This document shows, one piece after another, positions 43,994 to 51,457 of a stretch of DNA of 64,000 bases. The notes under the pieces are model-generated. The model saw only the letters and a program-made list of their open reading frames with translations. It did not search any database and was not told the DNA's origin. The DNA is from Siculibacillus sp. (GTDB taxonomy: Bacteria; Pseudomonadota; Alphaproteobacteria; Rhizobiales; Ancalomicrobiaceae), in the NCBI GenBank assembly GCA_030247555.1, contig JAOTSD010000008.1, forward strand, positions 1 to 64,000, read 5' to 3'. The position numbers and the translations under genes were made by a program. Each line of letters begins with the position of its first letter. Position 1 is the first letter of the stretch.

Positions 43994-44033
43994 TCATTAT
44001 TGAAGTACGATATCGTATGGCGATAATGAAGTC
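43994..44033. promoter_or_regulatory. Concentric palindrome, probable PadR operator
   Basis: Outer arms CTTCATTAT (43994-44002) and ATAATGAAG (44025-44033) are perfect complements. The inner TACGATATCGTA (44008-44019) is itself a perfect palindrome with the same centre (44013.5). It lies 18 nt upstream of the exporter ATG and 25 nt upstream of the PadR ATG. It is strikingly AT-rich for this region and likely also contains the promoters. Confidence 0.75.
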
Positions 44034-44051
44034 GAACGGAGGCATGATCGC

Positions 44052-44834
44052 ATGGAACTCCTCCTGCTCGGAACCGTCGCCTTCGTCGTTTCGGCCGTCA
44101 CCCTGTTCTCCGGATTCGGGCTCGGAACGGTGATGACGCCGGTCTTCGCGCTGTTCCTGCCGTTGCCGCTGGCGGTGGCGGCGACCGCGGCGGTTCATCT
44201 CGCCAACAACCTGCTCAAGTTCGCTCTCCTGGTGCGCGACGCCGATCTCCGCGTCGTCCTGCGCTTCGGCGTCCCGGCCGCCGCCGCGGCCTTCGTCGGC
44301 GCCGCCGCCCTGGCACTCTTCGACACGCTGCCGGATATCGCCCGCTACGACCTCGGCGGTCGCGTCCATCGCATCACGCCGCTCGGGCTGGTGATCGGTG
44401 CGGCGATCGTCGGCTTCGCCCTGCTCGACCTGTCGGATCGCTTCCAGAAGGTGGCGTTCTCGGCGCGCTGGCTCATCCCCGGCGGCTTCCTCTCCGGCTT
44501 CTTCGGCGGTCTCTCGGGCAATCAGGGTGCGCTGCGCTCCGCCTTCCTCGTTCGCGCCGGCCTGAGCAAGGAGGCCTTCGTCGCCACCGGCGTGGTCACC
44601 GCCGTGATGGTCGACACCATCCGCCTCCTGGTCTACGGCGCCACCTTCCTCGGCGACGTCCTCGCGCCGAACTCGCCCATCCTCCTCCCCGTCGCCGTCG
44701 CCACCCTCGGCGCCTTCGCCGGCACCGTCCTCGGCCGGCGCCTGTTGGCGAAGGTGACCGTGGCCACCGTCCGGTGGGCCGTCGCAGTGATGATGCTGGT
44801 GGTCGGGCTCGGGCTGATGACCGGGCTCGTGTGA
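44052..44834 (+). CDS. TauE/SafE (TSUP) family membrane exporter
   Basis: 260 residues with about eight membrane helices. The family features are the glycine-rich first helix (LFSGFGLGTVMTPVFALF) and the repeat-half counterpart (GGFLSGFFGGLSGNQGALR). TSUP proteins export sulfite, sulfonates or related small anions, or import them. ATG 44052 has GGAGG 9 nt upstream. Under PadR control the substrate may be an organic sulfur compound; this is inference. Confidence 0.87.
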   Translation: MELLLLGTVAFVVSAVTLFSGFGLGTVMTPVFALFLPLPLAVAATAAVHLANNLLKFALLVRDADLRVVLRFGVPAAAAAFVGAAALALFDTLPDIARYDLGGRVHRITPLGLVIGAAIVGFALLDLSDRFQKVAFSARWLIPGGFLSGFFGGLSGNQGALRSAFLVRAGLSKEAFVATGVVTAVMVDTIRLLVYGATFLGDVLAPNSPILLPVAVATLGAFAGTVLGRRLLAKVTVATVRWAVAVMMLVVGLGLMTGLV

Positions 44835-45423
44835 GGGGCCACCGAAGAACGGCGAGACCCGACATCTCCGTCCGCGCAACTTGGAAACGATGCCATCGAG
44901 TTGAAATAGCCGGCATCTACACGACGGTTCGCCGGATCCGCTCTGCGAAGATCGCTGCCATCTTCTCCTGCGAGATATCCGACGATGGGCGAACCTCGTC
45001 GAAGATGCCGATGATCTGTCTTCCTCCCTGGACCTCGTTCAGACCCGAGAGATCGAGAACACCCGTTCGAAGACATCCCGAACACGACCGGCATGAGGAG
45101 GACGGCTTCCCATACCGTTTCAGAGGCAATCGATCGCGAGCAAGCAAGACCGTCTGGCCTCCAGCGAGGGAGCCTATGCTCGAACGTCGTGTCGGCCGTT
45201 CGGGGGCACATCGGTGATCGGGGGCCCCGGCGCGACGGTGACACGTGCAGGGGCGACCCGGGGTGATGACCCTCCCCGACCGACCGACACCGGATCGGTG
45301 CCGGGCCTAGATGGAAGAGGTAGGCCTTCCGGCGATCCGGACGATCTACCTTTCCAGGTGTTGCCCGTTCCATTTCGGGCTCGTGGCGAAGCGCTGACGA
45401 GAGTGCAGCTGTCGCGAGCGATC
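44835..45423. other. Gene-free region, no assignable content
   Basis: About 590 nt follow the exporter gene. A minus-strand frame at 44917-45147 (76 codons, ending IFAERIRRTVV) is open but has no ribosome site or known family, so I do not call it. The base composition is less GC-rich than the neighbours. The right border is the integrase remnant. It may be decayed DNA from an earlier insertion. Confidence 0.4.
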
Positions 45424-45528
45424 TCACAGCCGCACGGCCTTTCCCGTCCGCCGCCCCGTCTCGTCGCAATACAGCGCCGCCTGCTGCACCGAGCGATGCT
45501 GTGATTGCGCCATCGCTTCGGGCAGCGA
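45424..45528 (-). pseudogene. Remnant of an integrase 3' end
   Basis: These 105 nt align without gaps to the last 105 nt of the intact integrase gene (46925-47029), with roughly 83% identity by eye. Read on the minus strand they encode SLPEAMAQSQHRSVQQAALY, then TGRRTGKAVRL and a stop. They keep the catalytic His and a Tyr of a tyrosine recombinase. Similarity stops at about 45528, 5 nt before the lipase gene ends. The copy is old, not a recent duplication, because of its divergence. Confidence 0.8.
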
Positions 45529-45532
45529 CCTC

Positions 45533-46759
45533 TCATGGCCTCAAGCAACCGGCCCCCACCGGACGATCGGCGAAGCGGTCGCTGGTCCAGGCGACGAGGT
45601 CGCTTCCTGCCGGTGAACTGGGAGCGACGAAGGAGAGGTGATCGCGTCCGGCATGAGTGCGGTAGTCGATCGACTGACCGGCGCGGCAGCGCTCCGTGAC
45701 GTAGCCCGCCTGCACCACCGGAGACACGAGATCGTCCGCCTCGCCTTGAGCGATCAGCACCGGAGCGACAATCGGCCGGCGCGGGGTATTCTGCTCGAGG
45801 CGAGCCCCGAGCGGTCCCTCGATCGGATCGACGCGGAAGAGGCCGCCCTTCGGAAGCAGGAAGGTCTCTGCGACCGAGACCAGCGTCTCGAGCCCGCCGG
45901 CGCAACGGCCGGCGATGTCGGCGACGACCGGGCGCAGAAGCGGCGCCACCAGGGCCTCGGGATCGACATCCGGATAGGCCTCGCCGTAGGCCTTCATCAG
46001 ATAGGCGGAGACGATCTTGCCGAAGAGCGAGCTCTTTGCCGTCGTGACCAGCGCCCGCAGATCGCTCGCCGGCGCCAAGGCGGCCACGCCCACCAGATTG
46101 ACGTCGGGGGCGAGGGTCGGTGCCAGGATCCCGGTCCACAGCGCGGTATTGCCGCCCTGCGAATGGCCCCAGACAACAACGCGATCCCGGAGTTCGATAT
46201 CCGGCAGATGTCGTGCCGCCCGAACCGAGTCGAGCACCGCCCGGGCGGCTTCCTCGCCGACGAGATAGGCATGCCCTCCCGCCGTCCCGAGACCGACATA
46301 ATCGGTGCCGACATAGACCCAACCCTCGCTGACGATGTCGGCGAAGGCCGGAACGTGGGCGAAGGGCTTTCCCGTCACCGAAGGCGCGCAGCCGGCGACG
46401 ACGCCGGTAGTGCCGTGCGCCCAAGCGACCACGGGCCGCCGTCCCGCTCCGGTGGGCGCGACGACGATGGCGCTGGCAATGGCCGGCGCGCCGTCCCGGC
46501 GGGTGGTCGAATAGAGGATGCGCCAGCCGCGAGCCCCAGCGGGTACCGCCTCGGCGAAAGGCTCCACTCGGATCAAGATACCCGGTTCCGAGGGAATCGC
46601 GGCGGGGGGATCGTAGAAGGCGCCGGGCGCCGCGGGGCGCGCCGCCCACCAGACGGCGACCGCCACAGACACGACGACCATCGCGATGGAGGCTGCGATG
46701 CGCGCGAGGATTCTGCCGCCTCGGCTGCGGGAACCCGGCTCGCCTGCACCCATGGTCAT
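45533..46759 (-). CDS. Secreted lipase/alpha-beta hydrolase
   Basis: 408 residues from ATG 46759 (GGAG close upstream); longer starts exist at 46846 and 46867. An N-terminal membrane signal (RIAASIAMVVVSVAVAVWWA) implies export. The body is an alpha/beta hydrolase of the secretory-lipase type. The nucleophile elbow is GHSQGG (VVVWGHSQGGNTALW), the oxyanion strand is VVAWAHGTTGVV, an acid residue lies in LIAQGEADDLVSP and a late His in HAGRDHLSF. It likely hydrolyses triglycerides or esters. It sits between two copies of an integrase 3' end, so it looks like integrated cargo. Confidence 0.82.
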   Translation of the reverse strand: MTMGAGEPGSRSRGGRILARIAASIAMVVVSVAVAVWWAARPAAPGAFYDPPAAIPSEPGILIRVEPFAEAVPAGARGWRILYSTTRRDGAPAIASAIVVAPTGAGRRPVVAWAHGTTGVVAGCAPSVTGKPFAHVPAFADIVSEGWVYVGTDYVGLGTAGGHAYLVGEEAARAVLDSVRAARHLPDIELRDRVVVWGHSQGGNTALWTGILAPTLAPDVNLVGVAALAPASDLRALVTTAKSSLFGKIVSAYLMKAYGEAYPDVDPEALVAPLLRPVVADIAGRCAGGLETLVSVAETFLLPKGGLFRVDPIEGPLGARLEQNTPRRPIVAPVLIAQGEADDLVSPVVQAGYVTERCRAGQSIDYRTHAGRDHLSFVAPSSPAGSDLVAWTSDRFADRPVGAGCLRP

Positions 46760-46924
46760 GAGCTCCGATTTCTGCGTGCCTTGGGACCCATCGTCGCCGA
46801 GAAAAGACGGCTGAAAGTGCGGCTGCGGGCAATCAGAAGAAGGCATGACAAACAGATCGAACAACACGCCGGCCTCGTCACTCGGGGCCGATCGCCGTGG
46901 CGAGAGGCGATCACTGAGAACCCC

Positions 46925-47029
46925 TCAGAGCCGCGCGGCCTTCCCCGTCCGCCGCTCGGCCTCGTTATAGTACCGTGCCGCCTGCTGTACCGAGCGGTGT
47001 TGCGACTGCGCCATCGCCTCGGGCAGCGA
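46925..47029 (-). repeat. Direct repeat of the integrase 3' end (intact copy)
   Basis: This is the functional partner of the degenerate copy at 45424-45528, in the same orientation, 1501 nt apart start to start. Both copies end at the integrase stop codon on one side and diverge sharply after GGGCAGCGA (plus strand) on the other. The pair encloses the lipase gene. Confidence 0.75.
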
Positions 47030-48088
47030 TACCCCCTGTCGCGCGGCTTCCGTCAGATACCCGGACCGCAGCCCGTGCGCCGAGACCTTCCCCGGCTCGA
47101 TCCCGGCGAGCCCGGCCCGCTTCTTGACGATCGCGTTGATGGTCTGGGCCGAGAGCACCTTGCCGTCGAGATTGCCCCAACGGTCGATGCCGCGGAACAC
47201 CGGCCCGGCCTCGATCCGCGCCGCCGCGAGCCAAGCCTTCAGCGCCTCGACCGGCCGGCCGGCAATCACCGCGAAGCGATCGTCGTCGGCCGAACTGGTC
47301 TTCGTGCGCCCGAGCCGGATCGTCATGCAGGGGAGAAGCTCGGAGGCCGGGTCGCTCGGATCGGCGGGCACCGGCGCCTCATCGCGCAGCCGCTCGACGC
47401 GCAGGTCGGCGAGTTCCGAGCGGCGGCGACCGCCGGAGGCGAAGCCGACCAGCAGGATCGCCCGGTCGCGCAGGCCGACGAGCGACCTCGTCGAACAGGT
47501 CGCGAGCATCGCGTCGAGCACGTCACGTGTCACGGCGGTGGCGCTCTTGCGCCGGCGAGACCGAGCGGCGGCGCGCACCGCGAGCCGCATCGCCGTCTTC
47601 AGCGACGGCGAACCGAACGGCCCGTCGAGCCCCTTCCAGCGATGCAGCGTCGACCAACTGGCGAGCCGCCGCTGCACCGTCTGCGGCGCATGCGGCCCGG
47701 CCGACCGCAAGACACCGTCGACACGCAGCCGGCTCGCCACCTCCTCCGGCATGCCGTGGTCGGGATCGGCGGCACGCTCGGCCGGATCCCACAGGTGGTG
47801 AGCGACGAACTTCAGGACCAGGCTCTCCGGCGCCGGCCACGGCAGCGGCGCCCCGACCGCAGTCCGGCACCAGGCCTCGAGATAGGCGAGATCGGAGGCG
47901 AGCGCTCGCAGCGTATTCTCGCCGATGCCCCGTTTGGCGAGATGGCGCAGCGTGGCGACGTCGTCGTCGGAAAGGAGGGTCGCAAGCCGGTCACGGCGAT
48001 CGGCCGGGACAATTGCGGCGAGCGCATCGAACGCGAGGGCGCGTTGCGTCTCGGGGTCGGACGTCGGTCTCGGCAGATCACGATCCAT
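46925..48088 (-). CDS. Tyrosine recombinase/integrase
   Basis: 387 residues. The catalytic set is Arg222 (GGRRRSEL), Lys near 263 (GRTKTSS), His338 and Arg341 (AHGLRSGY), His364 (QSQHRSVQQ) and nucleophile Tyr373 or Tyr374 (ARYYNEAE). The N-terminal part is a SAM-like core-binding domain (HLAKRGIGENTLRALASDL). All key residues are present, so the enzyme looks active. Its 3' end is repeated at 45424-45528, with the lipase gene between the copies, suggesting site-specific insertion events at this gene end. Confidence 0.9.
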   Translation of the reverse strand: MDRDLPRPTSDPETQRALAFDALAAIVPADRRDRLATLLSDDDVATLRHLAKRGIGENTLRALASDLAYLEAWCRTAVGAPLPWPAPESLVLKFVAHHLWDPAERAADPDHGMPEEVASRLRVDGVLRSAGPHAPQTVQRRLASWSTLHRWKGLDGPFGSPSLKTAMRLAVRAAARSRRRKSATAVTRDVLDAMLATCSTRSLVGLRDRAILLVGFASGGRRRSELADLRVERLRDEAPVPADPSDPASELLPCMTIRLGRTKTSSADDDRFAVIAGRPVEALKAWLAAARIEAGPVFRGIDRWGNLDGKVLSAQTINAIVKKRAGLAGIEPGKVSAHGLRSGYLTEAARQGVSLPEAMAQSQHRSVQQAARYYNEAERRTGKAARL

Positions 48089-48127
48089 GGCGTCGTCCGA
48101 TCAGTTCGAGTCTGGCTCACAGGACGG

Positions 48128-48400
48128 TCAATCCGGCGCCCCGGCTTCGTCGTATTGGCCGCCGTGCTCGGACGTCGCTCCGGACGCGGCGCCTCTTCCT
48201 TCCCTCGCGAGATCCCACACCAAATCGATGCCGGCCTCGTCCGACGCCGCCACCGGTCTCTCGTCGGCGCCCGACGACGCGGAGAGCACCGCGACCGGTC
48301 GACCGTCCCGGTAGAGAAGAACCTCGTCGCCCCGCCGGGCGAGATCGATCAGTTCTTCGAGCCTTTCACCGGCCTCGGCGACGTCGACGAGCACGCGCAT
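48128..48400 (-). CDS. Phd-like antitoxin, third gene of a TA operon
   Basis: 90 residues from ATG 48400. The N-terminal half has the Phd/YefM character: VDVAEAGERLEELIDLARRG, then DEVLLYRDGRPVAVLS, the usual strand that follows. The C-terminal half is acidic and glycine-rich and may be disordered. It starts 5 nt after the PIN toxin gene, which is already preceded by its own Phd antitoxin. No toxin gene follows. It may be a second neutraliser or the leftover half of another pair. Confidence 0.7.
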   Translation of the reverse strand: MRVLVDVAEAGERLEELIDLARRGDEVLLYRDGRPVAVLSASSGADERPVAASDEAGIDLVWDLAREGRGAASGATSEHGGQYDEAGAPD

Positions 48401-48405
48401 CAACC

Positions 48406-48783
48406 TCACCAGATCCGCTCGTGCAGGATGGCATCGAACGCGCCGTCCAAGGACAGGAAGGCGCAGTGCTCGAGCCGAGCCTGCGCCGCCAGGATGCGAT
48501 CCCACGGATCGCGGTGATCCCAGTCGAAGGAGGCTGCGAGCTCGGCGTGGAGATCGGTGATGGGAAGCGTCTGCAGGCCACTCTCGGCGACCGCGGCGCG
48601 CAGTTCCTGCGGGCGCAGATCGAGCTTGCCGAGCCGGACCTTGTTGTCGATCTCGTAGAACGAGACGGCGCTGACCAGGACGACGTTGGCCTTGTCGGCG
48701 ATCAGCGACCGGGCCTTCGACGAGAGGCGCTCGCTGCCGATGATCCACCAGTAGAGCGCATGGGTGTCGAGCAGCAGCTTCAT
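48406..48783 (-). CDS. PIN-domain toxin (VapC-like)
   Basis: 125 residues. PIN residues are present: Asp6 (KLLLDTHALYWW), Glu near 45 (SAVSFYEIDNKVRLG), Asp in HRDPWDRILAAQA, and SLDGAFDAI near the end. The WHxLYWW variant is typical of PIN toxins paired with Phd-type antitoxins. ATG 48783 overlaps the stop of the upstream antitoxin gene by 4 nt. It should cleave RNA when the antitoxin is lost. Confidence 0.87.
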   Translation of the reverse strand: MKLLLDTHALYWWIIGSERLSSKARSLIADKANVVLVSAVSFYEIDNKVRLGKLDLRPQELRAAVAESGLQTLPITDLHAELAASFDWDHRDPWDRILAAQARLEHCAFLSLDGAFDAILHERIW

Positions 48784-49073
48784 GCGGATGTGCCGCCGCC
48801 TGCGGGGGCGCCCTGCCAGATGCCCAGATCGTCGTTGCCGTCGCCGGCGTCGATCGCCGCTTGCTCGGGATCGGGATGGTCGAAGAGATCGTCCGGCAGG
48901 CGGCGCGCGCGCAGGAGCCCGAAGGGGCGCTTGCCCTCCGGGGTGGCCGGGCCGATGCGGGCATAGACCTCGTTGCCGCGCAGGATGACGATCTCCTCGC
49001 CCTGATTGGCGCGTTCGAGCACCTCGGCGAAGTTCCGGCGCGCCTCGCCGATCTTGTAGGTGGTCTGCGGCAT
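48780..49073 (-). CDS. Phd/YefM antitoxin
   Basis: 97 residues from ATG 49073, with GGAGG 5 nt upstream. The Phd fold is clear: TTYKIGEARRNFAEVLERAN, then QGEEIVILRGNEVYARIGP. The C terminus (LPDDLFDHPDPEQAAID) is the acidic toxin-binding tail. It is first in an operon with the PIN toxin and a second Phd-like gene. A long imperfect hairpin at 49136-49182 upstream may be its operator. Confidence 0.87.
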   Translation of the reverse strand: MPQTTYKIGEARRNFAEVLERANQGEEIVILRGNEVYARIGPATPEGKRPFGLLRARRLPDDLFDHPDPEQAAIDAGDGNDDLGIWQGAPAGGGTSA

Positions 49074-49135
49074 CGGAGCCTCCGGGGATGCGGTCGGGGG
49101 AGGATAGCACCCGGTCGGAGACCTCACAACGTACT

Positions 49136-49182
49136 TGTACATCTCATCATCGATAAGAGGTACTTATCGATGGTGATGTACA
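49136..49182. repeat. Long two-part inverted repeat upstream of the Phd-PIN operon
   Basis: TGTACATC (49136-49143) pairs with GATGTACA (49175-49182), and CATCGATAAG (49148-49157) pairs with CTTATCGATG (49163-49172). The loop is 5 nt (AGGTA) and the only flaw is an internal 4-versus-2-nt bulge. It is AT-rich against the background. It lies 63 nt upstream of the Phd ATG, so it may be a compound operator and promoter. Confidence 0.65.
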
Positions 49183-49248
49183 CGCGCCGAGGGATGTCCG
49201 AGTGACGGAAGCGAAATTACTATTCACTTCCGTTTACCGATCGTTCAC

Positions 49249-49264
49249 CATGTTGGCCAACATG
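49249..49264. repeat. Perfect 16-bp palindrome
   Basis: CATGTTGGCCAACATG is a perfect palindrome without spacer. It lies in the 433-nt gene-free stretch 49074-49506, between the Phd operon and the RHE_PE00001-family gene. It may be a regulator site for the rightward gene (ATG 49507). Apart from this and the hairpin at 49136-49182, the stretch shows only a somewhat AT-richer segment (about 49330-49450). Confidence 0.55.
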
Positions 49265-49506
49265 ATGCGATCGCTCCCCACCCACCTCGACGCCCTCCCC
49301 TGGGCCCGCCTCTCGCCGTCGCTCTTCGCTTTCACTCAACGATTTCAATTTGCAACGCTTGGCGAAAAACCCGCACGCGACTTTTGCCTTACGATTTCAG
49401 TGCGTCGCCGCTATCCATCTGTCCCAACAGGGATTTCTGTCTTGGAACTCGAAAAGTTGGCGGCGACCGTCACGAACCGTCCTCCCCTCCCCTCGCAGGC
49501 CTCACG

Positions 49507-50655
49507 ATGACCGCTTGGCGCCTCGTCCTTCCCGACCCGCTCCCTTGGGCCCTGCTGGCGCGGCCTCTGGCACGGGCCGAAGACGCGCTGGCGCGGCTCG
49601 ACGAGCGCCTGCGGACGAGCCCGATCCGCGACGGCTGGATCGCCAGGACCCATTTCGGCGACGCAGCCGCCGCGCTCTGGCTCGACGGCGAACTCGTCGC
49701 CCTCGAAGACCTAGTGCTGCACGACGCCCGTCTCGATGCGCGCGCCCCCACCCATGAACTCACCCGGGCGCACGCCGTGCTGAGAGAGCGTCGCCGCATC
49801 GCCGGCGCCGAACCCGGCTGGGCCTTGTCGGACAGCGGGCTCGCGATTTTGCGCGGACGGAACGCCGGAGACGAGGGCCTTACCCGAAAGGCGGGGCATG
49901 AACCGGACCTCCTCTTCGGGGATGAGGACGACGAAGACGCGCCGGATGCCGAGGGGGTCGACGCGAGCGCCAACGACCGGACCCTGGCCGACGCCTTCGC
50001 CGCGGTCGACGCGGCGATCGCCCGCTCGAACCGCGCTCTCGCCGGTGAGGCGTCGCGCCCGCCGCCGCCGCGCCGAGACCGAGACCCGCTCGTCTACGAT
50101 CTCGACTGGGACGAAGAAGCGCGTCTGGCGGAGTGGTGCAACACCGTCGAGCGAACGCGCGACCTGCCGCCGACCCTCGCCGCCGCGATCGCCCACACGG
50201 CATGGGGCGCGATCGAGCCGCTGCAACGCGCACCCGGCCTCGGCCGCCTACTCGCCGCCGCCCTTCTGCGGGAGCGCGGCAAGGCGCGCGCCCATCTGCC
50301 CTGCCTCGCCGAGGGCGCCAGGGCGGTGCCACGCGAGCGGCGTCGGCACCGCGACGCATCGGTGCGTCTCGTCGCCGAGCTCGACGCCATCACCGCCGCC
50401 GCCGAGGAGGGGATGAAGCAGCACGACCGCTGGCTCACCGCCCGCACGCTGCTGCTGCGCAAGCTCGCCGGCCGCCGCTCCACCTCCCGGCTGCCGGAAC
50501 TGATCGAATTGGTGATCTCGCGACCGCTGGTCTCGGCCGGCATGATCGCCGAGGCGCTCGCCGTCACGCCCCGCGCCGCCCTCGATCTGGTGGTGGAGCT
50601 CGACCTGCGTGAGACGACGGGCCGCGGACGGTTTCGGGCATGGAGCATCCTGTGA
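49507..50655 (+). CDS. RHE_PE00001 family protein (DUF1612/HTH)
   Basis: 382 residues from ATG 49507. The N-terminal half has the profile LARAEDALARLDERL, then DGWIARTHFGDAAAALWLDG and VALEDLVLHDARLD, as in RHE_PE00001 proteins of rhizobial plasmids. An acidic linker follows (DEDDEDAPDAEG). The C terminus is a helix-turn-helix (ISRPLVSAGMIAEALAVTPR). Function is unknown; family members sit near repABC, as here. An open frame reaches back to 49384 but without protein-like sequence. Confidence 0.8.
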   Translation: MTAWRLVLPDPLPWALLARPLARAEDALARLDERLRTSPIRDGWIARTHFGDAAAALWLDGELVALEDLVLHDARLDARAPTHELTRAHAVLRERRRIAGAEPGWALSDSGLAILRGRNAGDEGLTRKAGHEPDLLFGDEDDEDAPDAEGVDASANDRTLADAFAAVDAAIARSNRALAGEASRPPPPRRDRDPLVYDLDWDEEARLAEWCNTVERTRDLPPTLAAAIAHTAWGAIEPLQRAPGLGRLLAAALLRERGKARAHLPCLAEGARAVPRERRRHRDASVRLVAELDAITAAAEEGMKQHDRWLTARTLLLRKLAGRRSTSRLPELIELVISRPLVSAGMIAEALAVTPRAALDLVVELDLRETTGRGRFRAWSIL

Positions 50656-50720
50656 CCGCGTCGCGATCCGCGACGAACTCTCGGCTGCTCAGCGGAACCT
50701 CTCCCCTTGGATGAGGCTTG

Positions 50721-50790
50721 ATGTCCGAAGTATGCAACATTTTTCGGACACCTCTTGCCATGTCCGAAGTTTGCATCATACTTCGGACAT
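50721..50790. promoter_or_regulatory. Two inverted repeats, probable AbiEi operators
   Basis: Repeat one is ATGTCCGAA (50721-50729) with TTCGGACA (50743-50750). Repeat two is ATGTCCGAAGT (50760-50770) with ACTTCGGACAT (50780-50790), a perfect 11-bp match around 9 nt. The left arms also form a direct repeat 39 nt apart. Repeat two ends inside the AbiEi start codon. AbiEi antitoxins are known to repress their promoter by binding two inverted repeats, which fits exactly. Confidence 0.8.
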
Positions 50791-51457
50791 GCCCGATCCA
50801 TCGACCACCGATCTCCGGTCTCGGCTCATGGCCCGCATCGATGCGACGCCGGCCGAGGTGTGGACCCCCGGCGATTTCGCCGACCTCGGAAGCCGCTCTG
50901 CCATCGACAAGACGCTGCAGCGCCTCGTCGCGGCCGGCGAGCTGCGTCGCATCGATCGCGGCCTCTATGACCGGCCCCGAAAGAGCAGTCTCACCGACAA
51001 GCCGATGGTCCCCGACTATCGCGCCGTCATCAGGGCGGTCACGCGGCGGGACCAGGCCCGCGTCGTGGTCGACGGCATGACCGCGGCCAACGATCTCGGG
51101 CTCACCACGGCGGTGCCGGCGCGCATCGAAGTCCTGGTCGACGCCCGTCTGAAGCCGATCACGCTCGGAAAGCAGGTCATTCATTTCAAGTCGGCGGCGC
51201 CCAGCCGTCTCTATTGGGCCGGGCGCCCGGGCATGCGCGTCGTCCAGGCGCTCTATTGGATGCAGGACCTGATGATGGCAGAAAACGACCGACGGGCCGT
51301 TCAGAACACCTTGCACAAGCTGCTTTCCGACCCACGGCACGGGAAGGAGATCCGCGACGATCTTCGTGCAGGCCTCTCGGCCATACCGATCTGGATGCAG
51401 GACTTTCTCAGGCCGATACTCGAACTTGCAGAAATTCGCCAGGAGGATCGATCGTGA
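50789..51457 (+). CDS. abiEi: AbiEi-like antitoxin (DUF6088 family)
   Basis: 222 residues from ATG 50789. The N-terminal winged helix reads WTPGDFADLGSRSAIDKTLQ, then LVAAGELRRIDRGLYDRP, as in AbiEi transcriptional antitoxins. The C-terminal domain (VVDGMTAANDLGLTTAVPAR) is the repression-enhancing part. It represses its own operon and antagonises the nucleotidyltransferase toxin without direct binding (type IV). Its stop overlaps the toxin GTG by 4 nt. Confidence 0.88.
   Translation: MPDPSTTDLRSRLMARIDATPAEVWTPGDFADLGSRSAIDKTLQRLVAAGELRRIDRGLYDRPRKSSLTDKPMVPDYRAVIRAVTRRDQARVVVDGMTAANDLGLTTAVPARIEVLVDARLKPITLGKQVIHFKSAAPSRLYWAGRPGMRVVQALYWMQDLMMAENDRRAVQNTLHKLLSDPRHGKEIRDDLRAGLSAIPIWMQDFLRPILELAEIRQEDRS

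Noticed and set aside
44917-45147. 76-codon minus-strand frame in the gene-free stretch
   Set aside because: There is no ribosome site, no family resemblance and weak codon bias; it was kept only as a note in the region entry.
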